The translations under genes and the position numbers were made by a program. Source: Magnetococcales bacterium (GTDB taxonomy: Bacteria > Pseudomonadota > Magnetococcia > Magnetococcales > UBA8363). Taken from it: a DNA stretch of 64,000 bases. A model generated the notes under the pieces. The model was not told where the DNA came from. It searched no databases and worked only from the letters and a program-made list of their open reading frames with translations. Shown piece after piece: positions 43,466 through 53,381 of the stretch (the first letter of the stretch is position 1; every line of letters begins with the position of its first letter). Location: positions 51,167-115,166 of the forward strand of contig PEAK01000005.1 in the NCBI GenBank assembly GCA_002753515.1. The letters run 5' to 3'.

Positions 43466-45841
43466 ATGAAAGTGACCCGTAGCTGGTTGTTGGAGCATTG
43501 GGAAGGGGATTGGGATGCCGAGGCCGTGGGACGGCGTTTGACCCGGGCCGGTTTGGAAGTGGCCAGCATCACCCGGTTGGATAAAGGTTTGGAACGGGTC
43601 GTTGTGGGTCGTTTGCTCGAAGTGGGCCGACATCCCGATGCCGATCGGTTAACGGTATGTCGGGTTGATGTGGGTGACGAGGAGTTGACCATAGTTTGCG
43701 GTGCCAGAAACCATAAAGCGGGTGATCACGTGGCGGTGGCACGCGAAGGCGCCGAGTTGCCCAATGGCCTGAAGATAGTGAAGAGTCGCATTCGCGGTCA
43801 GACTTCCCAGGGGATGCTGGCTTCGGAAACGGAATTGGGTATGGCATCCTCTTCGGAGGGTATCCTTGTTTTATCCCCGGAGACCATTCCCGGTACCGGC
43901 TTGGCGCAGGTGTTGGGCCGTGACGATGATTTGATCGAGTTGGAATTGACACCAAACCGTGGTGATTGCCTGGGGGTCCGGGGGATCGCCCGGGAATTGG
44001 CGGCGTTGACCGGGTGCAACCTGCGTCCACTGGCGCCGCAAGTCGCTGTCAACGACATGGCCAGGGCTGAGATTCGTATCGAACATCCAACGGGTTGTCC
44101 CCGGTATGCCGGGCGGGTGATTCGTGGCCTTACCGTGGCTCCCAGTCCGGCCTGGTTGAAAAATCGACTGGAGGCGGTGGGATTGCGCAGCATCAACTCG
44201 GTCGTGGACGTGACCAATTTCATCCTGCTTGATCTGAATCATCCCATGCATGCCTTTGATTTGGGACAACTGGAATTGCCACTCGTTGTGCGTAGCGCCT
44301 TTCCAGGGGAAAAACTGACTCTTCTCAACGGCAGTACCGTGGAGTTGGGGCCTGACAATCTGTTGATCGCCGATGGGCGCCGTCCATTGGCGCTGGCTGG
44401 CATCATGGGTGGGCAGGATACCGGTGTCACCGGGGCCACGACCGATATTTTCCTGGAATGCGCCTATTTTTCCCCAACTCTGGTGACCCGAACCGGTCGC
44501 AATCTGGGCATACTGAGCGATTCGCGCTATCGCTTTGAGCGGGGTATCGATCCCATGGGTTTGACTTTGGCCATGGAACGGGCAACGGAACTGATCCTGT
44601 CAATTTGCGGTGGTCGAGCCGGTCCGATCACCCTGGCCGAAGCCGGGACCTGGAAGCCGGGGGCACCCATACCACTGCGTTACGAACGCATCAACCGTCT
44701 GGCGGGTATTGATCTCTCCCCTGCGGCCATGGATGCCTTGCTCGAACGGTTGGGATGCAGGAAGACCGTGGTTGCTGGCCTGACCTATTTTCAGCCGCCC
44801 AGCCATCGGCACGATGTGACGTTGGAGGAGGATTTGCTGGAGGAGGTCGTGCGGGTTCACGGATATGATCAAGTGGCCCGTGTGCTGCCCCGTGTGGAGA
44901 CGCGTCCTGCGGAGGTCAACCCGAGAGAAACATTTTCCCGAATGCTGCCACAGCGCATGGCGGCACTGGGCTATTTGGAAGCTGTCAATTATTCGTTTAT
45001 AGGTGAATCGTTACAACATCGTTTTGATCCTGATGTGGCCGCTGAAAAGTTGCTCAATCCCATTTCCGAGGATATGGCGGTTCTCAGAACATCGTTATGT
45101 CCCGGATTGTTGGAATCGGCCCGTCATAACTTGAGCCGGGGTAACCTGGACTTGCGTCTTTTTGAGGTTGGCAAGGTATTCCTGCCAGGCCAGGATCTCC
45201 TGATGGAAAAGGAACGATTGGCGGGTTTGATCGCCGGGGAAGCTTACCAGCTTTCCTGGCATAACCGTTCCCGTATGGTCGATTTTTTTGATTTGAAAGG
45301 GGATGTGCAACAATTGGCGGCATCCCTGGGATGTCCCGGTTTGACCTTTGTGGCTGGTGGCCCTGAATTTTTACATCCCGGTCAAAAAGCGACTTTTCAT
45401 GATCAGGAAAACAACGCCCCGATTGGCTGGATCGGTATGCTGCACCCTGAGCAGCAACGCTTTTTGGATCTCCCCCAGGCGTTGTTTTTGTTTGAGTTGG
45501 ATACGGATCGTTTGCACGCTTGTCGTCTGACGTTGAACAAAAGCGATGGTTCGCTGAGTCGATTTCCGGCACTGGAGCGTGATTTCGCCTTTATGGTGGA
45601 TGATGGTGTCGGTGCCGGACCTTTTATGGCGGCCATGTCCGGTATCGAGCCCGGATTCATTCAGGATGTTCGTTTGATTGACGTGTATCGCGGTGAAACC
45701 CTTCCGGATGGTAAAAAGAGTTTTGCGATTCGCTGTGTTTTTCGTGCCTTGGACCATACCCTGACCGACCAGGAGGCACAAGAGTTGTGCCGTCGCATTA
45801 TTGAAACGGCGAACCGCCTTTTTGGTGCGCGGCAACGATAG
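43466..45841 (+). CDS. pheT: Phenylalanyl-tRNA synthetase beta subunit
   Basis: 791 aa, full length. It opens MKVTRSWLLEHW, then an OB-fold tRNA-binding domain (VGRLLEVGRHPDADRLTVC), the B3/B4 editing domain (DLGQLELPLVVR), the B5 domain and the C-terminal FDX-ACB domain (LSRFPALERDFAFMVDD). It supplies tRNA recognition and proofreading. The last gene of the ftsH-to-pheT run; no ihfA follows, unlike in many proteobacteria. Confidence 0.97.
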   Translation: MKVTRSWLLEHWEGDWDAEAVGRRLTRAGLEVASITRLDKGLERVVVGRLLEVGRHPDADRLTVCRVDVGDEELTIVCGARNHKAGDHVAVAREGAELPNGLKIVKSRIRGQTSQGMLASETELGMASSSEGILVLSPETIPGTGLAQVLGRDDDLIELELTPNRGDCLGVRGIARELAALTGCNLRPLAPQVAVNDMARAEIRIEHPTGCPRYAGRVIRGLTVAPSPAWLKNRLEAVGLRSINSVVDVTNFILLDLNHPMHAFDLGQLELPLVVRSAFPGEKLTLLNGSTVELGPDNLLIADGRRPLALAGIMGGQDTGVTGATTDIFLECAYFSPTLVTRTGRNLGILSDSRYRFERGIDPMGLTLAMERATELILSICGGRAGPITLAEAGTWKPGAPIPLRYERINRLAGIDLSPAAMDALLERLGCRKTVVAGLTYFQPPSHRHDVTLEEDLLEEVVRVHGYDQVARVLPRVETRPAEVNPRETFSRMLPQRMAALGYLEAVNYSFIGESLQHRFDPDVAAEKLLNPISEDMAVLRTSLCPGLLESARHNLSRGNLDLRLFEVGKVFLPGQDLLMEKERLAGLIAGEAYQLSWHNRSRMVDFFDLKGDVQQLAASLGCPGLTFVAGGPEFLHPGQKATFHDQENNAPIGWIGMLHPEQQRFLDLPQALFLFELDTDRLHACRLTLNKSDGSLSRFPALERDFAFMVDDGVGAGPFMAAMSGIEPGFIQDVRLIDVYRGETLPDGKKSFAIRCVFRALDHTLTDQEAQELCRRIIETANRLFGARQR

Positions 45842-45966
45842 CGGGACATATATTATTGAATGTTGACATGACGATCAATCCCGTTTAAGGTCTTGACGGG
45901 ATCGTGGAGATCGTTCTGTTATTCAATAGGCGGCTGGGGTGAATTTGTTGGGACGTGGTGGGGGTT

Positions 45967-47187
45967 ATGGCGAAAGAGTTATCAATCATGGTAAGCAAGC
46001 ATCAATCGGATTGCCCACGGGCGTCTTCATCGACCGGGCAATTGCGTCGTTCGTTAGCTCTTTCCATGGCATTACCCCTGGTGATTTTGGTGGGTTGCCA
46101 GGATCCTGACAGCATCGCCAAGGTCAGGATTGAATCCGGCCCCCCATTGGCGTGGGGTATGGAACCAAGTACTACCAAGATCAAACCTTCGAAAACCGAT
46201 ACCTACGTGGTTCAGCCCGGGGATACCTTGTGGGCCATAGCGGCGGTTCACGGTGTGGAGGTGGATAAACTGGCGCAATGGAACCGGCTGAAAAATCCGG
46301 ATCATCTGTGGGTGGGCCAGAATATATTGCTGAAACCGTCCGAATCGGATGATCAGCTATCCCCGACCCGGGTCGAACTACCCTCGGCGACCGCAAGCGA
46401 TCTGGAAGACAGGGGAATCAAATCGCCCCCGCCTGTTGCAGTGAATGATATCGAAGATAAGGTGCCGGTACCAGCGTCAGCGGGTGCTGTTGCGGACAAG
46501 AAGGTTAAGATGGCAACGCCCGTCGTTCCCTCTTCCACGGTATTAGCCAAGAGTGCCAAATCGCTACAGGGACCGCGGCCTGAACCCGTCCCGAAGGTTG
46601 CTGCCGGCGGCGTTGTCAAGAAAGACGCTGCCACATTGAAGGAAGCTGCCAAAAAAATGGAGCCCTCTGTGCAATCACCGCAGGCCAGGGTCAAGCCGGC
46701 TGTCAAAGAGGCCGATGGTGATACCGAGGAGGAAACCAAAGCGGAAACCAAAGCGGCCCCAGCGGCAGCTTCCAAATCTTCTTCCTGGCAACTGCCGGCG
46801 GATGCCCCTAAGGTTTGGTTGTGGCCACATGTGGGTAAAGTCATTGGCCGCTTTGGCAAACAAGGTGCGCGACAAAATAACGGCATTGATATCAGCGCCC
46901 GCGAAGGGGATCCGGTTATGGCCTCAGCGGATGGGGTCGTCGCCTATGCCGATGACAGCCTGCCAGGGTATGGCAACCTGATTTTGTTGCGTCATGGTGG
47001 CAATTACACCACTGCCTACGCACACAATCAAAAAATCCTGGTCAAGCGCGGTCAGACAGTGCGGGCTGGCGATAAAATTGCCCTGGCTGGCAAGTCGGGT
47101 GGTGTTAAACAGGCACAGATTCATTTTGAGTTGCGGCATCATGTCCAGGCCTTGAATCCGATGAGCTATTTGGCAACGAGTAATTAA
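45967..47187 (+). CDS. nlpD: NlpD-like lipoprotein with LysM and degenerate LytM (M23) domain
   Basis: About 406 aa; starts at 45955 (GTG), 45967 (ATG) and 45988 (ATG) are all possible. A lipobox LVGC is preceded by a hydrophobic run. LysM (~65-110) reads YVVQPGDTLWAIAAVHGVE and ends VGQNILLKP. A low-complexity Lys/Ala/Pro linker leads to the M23 domain (~285-400; GKVIGRFG, GVVAYADDSLPGYGNLILLRH, IHFELR). The first zinc ligand is lost (NNGIDIS where active enzymes have His), as in NlpD/EnvC, which activate amidases rather than cut. An outer-membrane division factor is inferred. The TAA stop lies on a MITE border. Confidence 0.87.
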   Translation: MAKELSIMVSKHQSDCPRASSSTGQLRRSLALSMALPLVILVGCQDPDSIAKVRIESGPPLAWGMEPSTTKIKPSKTDTYVVQPGDTLWAIAAVHGVEVDKLAQWNRLKNPDHLWVGQNILLKPSESDDQLSPTRVELPSATASDLEDRGIKSPPPVAVNDIEDKVPVPASAGAVADKKVKMATPVVPSSTVLAKSAKSLQGPRPEPVPKVAAGGVVKKDAATLKEAAKKMEPSVQSPQARVKPAVKEADGDTEEETKAETKAAPAAASKSSSWQLPADAPKVWLWPHVGKVIGRFGKQGARQNNGIDISAREGDPVMASADGVVAYADDSLPGYGNLILLRHGGNYTTAYAHNQKILVKRGQTVRAGDKIALAGKSGGVKQAQIHFELRHHVQALNPMSYLATSN

Positions 47188-47334
47188 ACCGCAACTAACA
47201 CGGGAAACGTAGTTTTCCAGTGTCATTCCCGCGAAAGCGGGAATCCAGAAAGTCAGGGGAGGTAGGAAAGTACTCTGGATCCCCGCTTTCGCGAGGATGA
47301 CAATAACTACACATCCCAAGATAGCTGCGGTTTA
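47185..47334 (+). mobile_element. TA-flanked MITE copy 5, at the nlpD stop codon
   Basis: 150 bp: TAAACCGCAACTAACACGGG at the left, ATAGCTGCGGTTTA at the right, with both palindromic arms. Its first three bases are the stop codon of the nlpD-like gene. Collapse to one TA would leave TAA at the same codon. Orientation is the same as copies 1 and 4. Confidence 0.88.
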
Positions 47335-47388
47335 ATACAGCCTTGAGAAATCCTGTCTCTGGGGTGGGTAGGGGTGTAGAGGAGGGGT

Positions 47389-47868
47389 GTGGAACCTTTA
47401 CCGCGAGTTTGGATGACGGTTGTGCCTTCCCCATTGGGTTCGCTTTGGGCCAAATGTGACGACCAGGCTATTCTGGCACTTTCATTCCGACCGCTGTCTT
47501 TGCCCTTGTTGGAATCGGGTTCCCATCCCTTGACCCAATCCCTCTATTCCTGGTTGAATGATTATTTTTCCAAGCGTTTTCAGGTTCCGATATCCTTTCC
47601 TTTGCGTCCCGAGGGGACTGAATTTCAAAAGCGTGTGTGGGCCGGGGTGGCCGGCATTGCTGCGGGGCGGGTAGCCACTTATGGCGATTTGGCGAGACAA
47701 TTGAAAACCAGTCCAAGAGCAGTCGGACAGGCTTTGGGTGCCAATCCAATTCCCATCGTGATTCCATGCCACCGTATCGTCGCAGTTGGTGGTCGTATCG
47801 GTGGTTACAGTGGTGGCGAGGGGGAAGGGACCAAACGTTGGTTGCTATGTTGGGAGGGGATTGATTAG
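47389..47868 (+). CDS. ogt: Methylated-DNA-protein-cysteine methyltransferase
   Basis: 159 aa, length of Ogt-type enzymes. The helix-turn-helix VATYGDLARQLKTSPRAVGQ and the catalytic motif IPCHRIV (acceptor Cys) with the following GYSGGEG are clear. It repairs O6-alkylguanine by moving the alkyl group to its own cysteine. It is cytoplasmic. GTG start at 47389, one codon after another GTG; the exact start is uncertain. It stands between a MITE and a radical SAM gene. Confidence 0.94.
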   Translation: MEPLPRVWMTVVPSPLGSLWAKCDDQAILALSFRPLSLPLLESGSHPLTQSLYSWLNDYFSKRFQVPISFPLRPEGTEFQKRVWAGVAGIAAGRVATYGDLARQLKTSPRAVGQALGANPIPIVIPCHRIVAVGGRIGGYSGGEGEGTKRWLLCWEGID

Positions 47869-47903
47869 AATATGTTGGTGCGCCTTTAGTTGCGGAGTTT
47901 CTC

Positions 47904-49475
47904 ATGAAATCACTTCTCATCAATCCAGATCATGGCTATCTGACAGCAACGCCCTGGGGTGTTCTCAGTGTTGGCAGTTATTTAACAAACGTTAAAAAAT
48001 ACGATATTGAGCTATTGGATGCAAGTATTGAGGGAGCAGAAAAAACTTTTAGAAAGCTTCGTCCCAGGCTGCGTGACTATTCGTTGATTGGTATTGGCGC
48101 CTTCAGCACGGATGCCCCTTTTCTCGTCAATATGTGCGACATGATCAAAGAGGAAAATCCAAGATGCAAAGTGATTGTGGGCGGACCCCATGCATTCCTC
48201 TGTCCCGAGCAAACGGCACAGTATCGCAATATTGACTTTATTTCATACGGTAATGGTGAGCTTGCGTTTTCCGGCCTCATGGAACAATTGAATGCCGGTC
48301 GGCAGCAATGGGAAGAGGTTCCTGGCATTGTTTATAAAAGAGATTCTGTTCTTTTCCGTACTCGTTCAGCCGATTCGGTACCTTTTTACGATACCGACTA
48401 TCGTTTATTGGACGAAAGGGCGCGTGTTCATTTTTCAGACAATATTAATATTCTTGCGGGACGCGGCTGTCCTTATAAGTGTACTTTTTGTTTTACTTCA
48501 ATTACTGATCAGCGGTGGCGTGGCAAACCGATTGAACATTTAGGAAGAGAGCTGAAAGCCCTTGTCAATGAGTATAATCCGCGGCAAGTCTATTTCCGGG
48601 ATGAACTTTTTTTTCGTGATAAGCAACGCATTCTTGATTTAATTGAGTTTTATAAGTCCAACCATTTCACCTTCCGCTGGCGGGCCAGCATTCGAGCGAC
48701 TGACTTCCGCGAAGGTTATGTCGATGAATCGTTACTCAGGGAATTGGAGACGGCGGGGTGTGAATGTTTAAAATTTGGATTTGAATCGGGGTCGGACCGC
48801 GTATTAAAATATATAAAAAAAGGCATCAAGAAAAAAAATATTCATAATGTGGTCGATACCATGAGGAAGGTTCCGGGCATCAAACTCAATGCCTCATTCC
48901 TGGTTGGTTTGCCAGGGGAAGCTTATGGGGAAATGATTGAGACCATTACCCTTGCCGCGCACATTCTTCAAAACTCCCCCAATGTTCAAATCATTGGACC
49001 ACAATATTATCGGGTATATCCGGGGGGATCCCTCTACAAGACGGTGGTGGAACAGTATGGATTCAAAGCCCCTGATTCCCTGGAGGAATGGAAAGTTCGC
49101 TACGACAATCCAGTGAACCGGCATGGTTTTGCCGATACCGCTGTCGACTATCCTTGGCTTTCACCGGGCGAAAGCATACTGGCCAAAAATGCTGCCCTTA
49201 TCGTTGACATCGTCAATCCAACGGGTTTACGTTATATTGATACTTACAAAAAACGAATGCTTTCCCCTTTTCGGGTATTGATCCGTTTACGACTGCATTT
49301 TGGTTTTTTCCGGTTTTTATACGATATCCGATTGGCGAACGCTATCCTGGAATTTTCCATTTGGGACTGGTCAGAGCGTTCCGCATTATTCCGATACGTC
49401 AAGAATACCAGTGTGTTTAAGTTATTCAAGCGAACTGCGACTTACCATTGGCTGTCGTCACAATTTATCGGCTGA
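47904..49475 (+). CDS. B12-binding-domain radical SAM protein
   Basis: 523 aa. An N-terminal cobalamin-binding-like Rossmann domain (~1-140; IGIGAFSTDAPFLVNM, VIVGGPHAFLCPE) is followed by the radical SAM cluster motif GRGCPYKCTFC (~188-198) and a TIM-barrel core (CLKFGFESGSDRVLKYI, SFLVGLPGEAYGEM). Relatives methylate or rearrange lipids, sugars or antibiotics; the substrate here is unknown. The gene is visibly richer in A/T at third positions than its neighbours, a hint of recent transfer. It converges on rpmE, and no partner genes flank it. Confidence 0.85.
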   Translation: MKSLLINPDHGYLTATPWGVLSVGSYLTNVKKYDIELLDASIEGAEKTFRKLRPRLRDYSLIGIGAFSTDAPFLVNMCDMIKEENPRCKVIVGGPHAFLCPEQTAQYRNIDFISYGNGELAFSGLMEQLNAGRQQWEEVPGIVYKRDSVLFRTRSADSVPFYDTDYRLLDERARVHFSDNINILAGRGCPYKCTFCFTSITDQRWRGKPIEHLGRELKALVNEYNPRQVYFRDELFFRDKQRILDLIEFYKSNHFTFRWRASIRATDFREGYVDESLLRELETAGCECLKFGFESGSDRVLKYIKKGIKKKNIHNVVDTMRKVPGIKLNASFLVGLPGEAYGEMIETITLAAHILQNSPNVQIIGPQYYRVYPGGSLYKTVVEQYGFKAPDSLEEWKVRYDNPVNRHGFADTAVDYPWLSPGESILAKNAALIVDIVNPTGLRYIDTYKKRMLSPFRVLIRLRLHFGFFRFLYDIRLANAILEFSIWDWSERSALFRYVKNTSVFKLFKRTATYHWLSSQFIG

Positions 49476-49575
49476 GACCGGCTTGGGCAGTGTGAATCGC
49501 GGCAATTTTTTTACAGGGGGGGTGGTGCATCTGGAGGCTGCAACACAATCAGCCCCCAGATCATAAGGCAGGGCG

Positions 49576-49800
49576 TCACTCGCTGAGGGAGGTTTTACCT
49601 TCTTTGCCGTACTTGCGCATGAAGCGTTCCACCCGGCCAGCCGTATCCAGGAGTTTGTGTTTACCGGTATAGAAGGGATGGCAATTGGAACATACACCCA
49701 GGGCGGTATTTTTGCCTGTCGAACGGGTGGTGAAAGAGTGTCCACAGCCGGAACAGGTGAGGGTGATTTCCGAGTATTCGGGATGGATATCTTTTTTCAT
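49576..49800 (-). CDS. rpmE: 50S ribosomal protein L31, zinc-binding form
   Basis: 74 aa. The protein starts [20 protein letters not shown] and continues [13 protein letters not shown]. The Cys pairs mark the C+ (zinc-binding) type, which can act as a zinc reserve. It lies downstream of rho on the minus strand, 67 bp away, a common neighbour pair. Confidence 0.97.
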   Translation of the reverse strand: MKKDIHPEYSEITLTCSGCGHSFTTRSTGKNTALGVCSNCHPFYTGKHKLLDTAGRVERFMRKYGKEGKTSLSE

Positions 49801-49867
49801 AGCGGACTCTTTGTTATCTCGGGTTACAAGGTATGGCCTGGGTCGCCTGATCGGGACCGTTTGGTTG

Positions 49868-51157
49868 TCAGTTATTCATGCTGGCAAAGAAATCACTGTT
49901 ATTTTTGGTCGCTTTGACCTTGTCCAGCAAAAATCCCATGGAATCCTGCGGACCCATGGGGAGAAGGACACGCCGTAAAACCCACAGTTTACCTAATTCT
50001 TCCCGGCTGGTCAGCAATTCTTCTTTGCGGGTTCCCGATTTGGCGATATCGATGGCGGGGAAGATGCGTTTCTCCACCAATTTCCGGTCCAAATGCACCT
50101 CCATGTTGCCAGTGCCTTTGAATTCTTCAAAGATCACCTCGTCCATACGGGAACCGGTATCAACCAACGCCGTGGCAATGATGGTCAACGATCCCCCTTC
50201 TTCGACATTTCTGGCGGCACCAAAAAAACGCTTGGGACGTTGCAGGGCATTGGCGTCGATACCACCGGACAGAACCTTTCCCGAGGAAGGGACCACGGTG
50301 TTGTATGCCCTGGCCAGCCGGGTGATGGAATCAAGGAGAATGACCACATCGCGTTTGTGTTCCACCAATCGTTTGGCCTTTTCGATGACCATCTCCGCCA
50401 CTTGAATATGTCGGGTCGCGGGTTCGTCAAACGTTGAGGAAACCACCTCACCCTTGACCGAACGTTTCATGTCCGTAACCTCTTCGGGACGCTCGTCAAT
50501 GAGGAGAACCTGCAGGTAGACATCGGGATGGTTGACGGCAATGGAATGGGCAATGCTTTGCATCAGCATGGTTTTGCCGGTACGCGGTTGGGCAACGATC
50601 AACCCGCGCTGTCCTTTGCCGATGGGACAGATGAGATCAATGATCCGGGTTCCGAGATCTTCTTCGGGACATCCTTCCACCTCCATCACCAACCGTTCAT
50701 CGGGGTAGAGGGGTGTCAAGTTGTCGAACAATATCTTGCCACGGGTTTTGATGGGGTCTTCATAATTGATTTTTTCCACCCGCAGCAAGGCGAAATAGCG
50801 CTCACTTTCCTTTGGGGCGCGAATCTGACCTTCGACCACATCTCCCGTGCGCAGCCCGAAACGGCGGATCTGCGATGGTGATACGTAGATATCATCAGGC
50901 CCCGGGAGATAATTGGTATCGGGGGCGCGTAGGAAACCGAACCCATCCTGGAGAACTTCGAGAACCCCCTCACCATAAATTTGGCCGTTAATGACGCTCT
51001 CGGCCTTCAGGATGGAGTAGATCAGCTCTTGTCGGCGCATGCCGTTGAACCCCTCGACCTTTTTTTCATCGGCGAGGGCGGTCAGCTCGGATACGCTCAT
51101 GGCTTTGAGCACTTTAAGGTTCAGGGTCGCTGTTTTTTCGGATGTGTTGGTGGACAT
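49868..51157 (-). CDS. rho: Transcription termination factor Rho
   Basis: 429 aa. A short N-terminal stretch precedes the Rho N-terminal helix bundle ([16 protein letters not shown]), the cold-shock-like RNA-binding domain ([15 protein letters not shown]) and the RecA-type ATPase ([34 protein letters not shown]). A hexameric helicase that ends transcripts. The 409 bp upstream (51158-51566) have no gene; rho leaders often take part in autoregulation but I see no specific element there. Confidence 0.98.
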   Translation of the reverse strand: MSTNTSEKTATLNLKVLKAMSVSELTALADEKKVEGFNGMRRQELIYSILKAESVINGQIYGEGVLEVLQDGFGFLRAPDTNYLPGPDDIYVSPSQIRRFGLRTGDVVEGQIRAPKESERYFALLRVEKINYEDPIKTRGKILFDNLTPLYPDERLVMEVEGCPEEDLGTRIIDLICPIGKGQRGLIVAQPRTGKTMLMQSIAHSIAVNHPDVYLQVLLIDERPEEVTDMKRSVKGEVVSSTFDEPATRHIQVAEMVIEKAKRLVEHKRDVVILLDSITRLARAYNTVVPSSGKVLSGGIDANALQRPKRFFGAARNVEEGGSLTIIATALVDTGSRMDEVIFEEFKGTGNMEVHLDRKLVEKRIFPAIDIAKSGTRKEELLTSREELGKLWVLRRVLLPMGPQDSMGFLLDKVKATKNNSDFFASMNN

Positions 51158-51566
51158 GATTTCGTGGGCTGGGTATCGGGTTGGACGTTTTGTTTCCGGT
51201 GGGTGGTTCGCAAGCCAATCGGGCTTACGTCATCGTGGCCCGTAAACGGTTGGATGATCCTGAATGGTTGGTGAAGGAATGGGAAATCACTCTATTAAAG
51301 AAAATAAAAAAACAAATTTTATGAAGCCGACCTTCATTCACCTGTCCTGAGACGGCGCTTCAAGCTACTGATGATGGGAATTGGTTCGCAACCAAATTTG
51401 GATCTGGCTATCAGGAGTGCTGGCGAAAAGGCTTGTGGCGGGAAACAACCGCTTGATCGCGTTTCGGCTCACCTTCGGGAGTGGAAAGTACCCAGGGTTG
51501 CGACTAAAGTCAATCTTATTTTGTGGCGCATTGCATTTTTTTACCCGGGGTGGGGTGTGTCGGTTT
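51158..51566. other. Non-coding gap upstream of rho
   Basis: 409 bp between coaE and rho. It holds an A/T-rich tract (about 51290-51325) that could belong to the rho promoter on the minus strand, and a T-run near 51533-51542. No ORF with a plausible RBS, no repeat of the MITE family and no strong hairpin was seen. Confidence 0.4.
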
Positions 51567-52280
51567 TCATCGGCATTCACGGGCGGGCCAGAGAGTGCGG
51601 AGATGGTTGTTCGCCAAGCGCTGGCATTCCAACCAGAGTGCGGCTACCCGGGAAGCCGTCGCCTCCATGGAAGCGCTATTGTCGATAATATGGTGGGCGC
51701 GGCGATTTTTCTCCTCTTCGGGGAGCTGGCTTTGTATCGCTTGGCGCTTGACCGCCTCGGACATGGAGTTTCTCGATGCCAGGCGCTGCCATTGCCGGGA
51801 GGCGCAGGCAACGTTAATCGTCAGGTCGCAATAACGGTCCCACCCGGATTCAAAAAGCAAAGGGACTTCCAAAATGGCTATTTTGGCGCAAGTATTTGTC
51901 GACGCACGGTGTTCCTGTGATTTTTGTAATAACTCAACCCGGATGGCTTCGAGAATTCGGCTATGGAGAATGGTTTCCAATGCGATCCGGTTTTCTGAAT
52001 GCGCAAAAATCCAGGCCGCCATTTTTTTGCGATCCAAACCAGGTGATCCCGCAACGTTTTCCTGTAAAAAATGGGTGCCGAATCGGGAAATGATCTCTTG
52101 CAACCCGGGACTGCCAGGGGCGACGACCTGACGCGCAACCTGATCGGTATCGATGAGCCAGGCACCTGCTTGCAGGAACAGTTGGCCCACCATGCTTTTG
52201 CCACAACCCATGGATCCGGTCAGCCCCACGAGAAACAGGGGATGGAGCGCCTCGTTTTGTTGATTTCGGGTAGTGGACAT
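51567..52280 (-). CDS. coaE: Dephospho-CoA kinase
   Basis: 237 aa. P-loop GLTGSMGCGKSMV (~19-31), then the DTDQVARQV motif and the VPLLFESGWDRYCD segment typical of CoaE. It phosphorylates dephospho-CoA in the last step of CoA synthesis. It is the second gene after pilD on the minus strand (34-bp gap), the common pilD-coaE pairing. Confidence 0.95.
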   Translation of the reverse strand: MSTTRNQQNEALHPLFLVGLTGSMGCGKSMVGQLFLQAGAWLIDTDQVARQVVAPGSPGLQEIISRFGTHFLQENVAGSPGLDRKKMAAWIFAHSENRIALETILHSRILEAIRVELLQKSQEHRASTNTCAKIAILEVPLLFESGWDRYCDLTINVACASRQWQRLASRNSMSEAVKRQAIQSQLPEEEKNRRAHHIIDNSASMEATASRVAALWLECQRLANNHLRTLWPARECR

Positions 52281-52314
52281 GGATTTGGTTCTTTTAAGAT
52301 GTGGGTGGATTGGA

Positions 52315-53094
52315 TCACCCTTTTCCCAGATACCATTGGGTCAACGACTGGCCAATATACAGATAAGCCCAGGCGGCACCGACCAGATAGGGGCCAAAGG
52401 GGATGGGTTGCGAACGGTTGCGATGTGCTGCGATCATCCACAGGATACCAACGGTTGTGCCCAACAGGGAGGCGAAAAAAAGGGTGAACGGGAGGGATTG
52501 CCAACCCATCCAGGCACCAATCATGGCCAAGAGCTTGACATCACCCAATCCCATACCCACCTTGCCGGTAATTTTTTGAAACAACCAGGCAAAGCCCCAC
52601 AAGCCACCCCCCCCGATGGCAAGGCCCAGAAAAGCCTCTTGCAGCGTGGCCAAGGGGGGGGCTGACCATCCCGTCCAAGCCAGGATCAGGCCCAGCGCGA
52701 TGCCCGGCAAAGTGATGACATCGGGGAGGATATAGTGCTGAAAGTCAATGAACGCCAAAACGATGAAGGCATAACCCAGAAGGATCAGCGTCAGGTTTTG
52801 CCAGTTCAACCCGAAGTGCCCGATCACCTGGATCGCCAGCATGCCCGCCAACAGCTCCACCAGGGGGTAGATGGGGGATATGGCAGCGTGGCAGTGGCGA
52901 CACCGCCCACGGAGCAGCACCCATCCCAGGAGGGGAATGTTGTCGAACCAGCGGATGGCCTGACTGCACTGGGGACAGTGTGATGCCGGCAGGACAATGC
53001 TTTTACCCAGGGGGATGCGATAAATGCAGACGTTTAAAAAACTGCCCCAGGTGATTCCAAAGAGAAAAACGATCAGGAGGACGTTTTCTGGCAC
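52315..53094 (-). CDS. pilD: Type IV prepilin peptidase / N-methyltransferase
   Basis: 259 aa from the GTG at 53094, which has AAGGAG 7 nt upstream; the open frame extends 42 codons further but with no membrane or family character. It has about eight membrane helices, two CxxC pairs (CPQCSQAI, CRHCHAAI) of the methylase loop and the aspartyl protease motifs AFIDFQHYILPD and GLGDVKLLA. It trims and methylates prepilins and type II secretion pseudopilins at the inner membrane. Followed by coaE. Confidence 0.94.
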   Translation of the reverse strand: MPENVLLIVFLFGITWGSFLNVCIYRIPLGKSIVLPASHCPQCSQAIRWFDNIPLLGWVLLRGRCRHCHAAISPIYPLVELLAGMLAIQVIGHFGLNWQNLTLILLGYAFIVLAFIDFQHYILPDVITLPGIALGLILAWTGWSAPPLATLQEAFLGLAIGGGGLWGFAWLFQKITGKVGMGLGDVKLLAMIGAWMGWQSLPFTLFFASLLGTTVGILWMIAAHRNRSQPIPFGPYLVGAAWAYLYIGQSLTQWYLGKG

Positions 53095-53381
53095 GCGGCA
53101 ACTCCTTGGCAAAATGGATGGTGGGTGGGATGCGGCCTTGGCCTGTCTTTGGGGCACATTGGCGCACCCATGCCCACTGTTCAAGGGTGAATTGTGCCCG
53201 ATTATGCGATGATCCTCCATGCCCCATCGCAGCCATTATGGCGAAAAAACACTGAGAAACCTTGCTTTATCAGAGATTAACCGGGACAATCCCCAGGGGT
53301 TTCCATGGAGACGGTAACCTTTTCGCCCGTGTGGGTTACTTGTTTCCCATGGCTTCGTTGATCTCTTGAAAAGGTTTGTTC

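Noticed and set aside
45955..47187. Active M23 endopeptidase
   Set aside because: The first zinc-ligand His is replaced (NNGID), as in NlpD/EnvC-type amidase activators.
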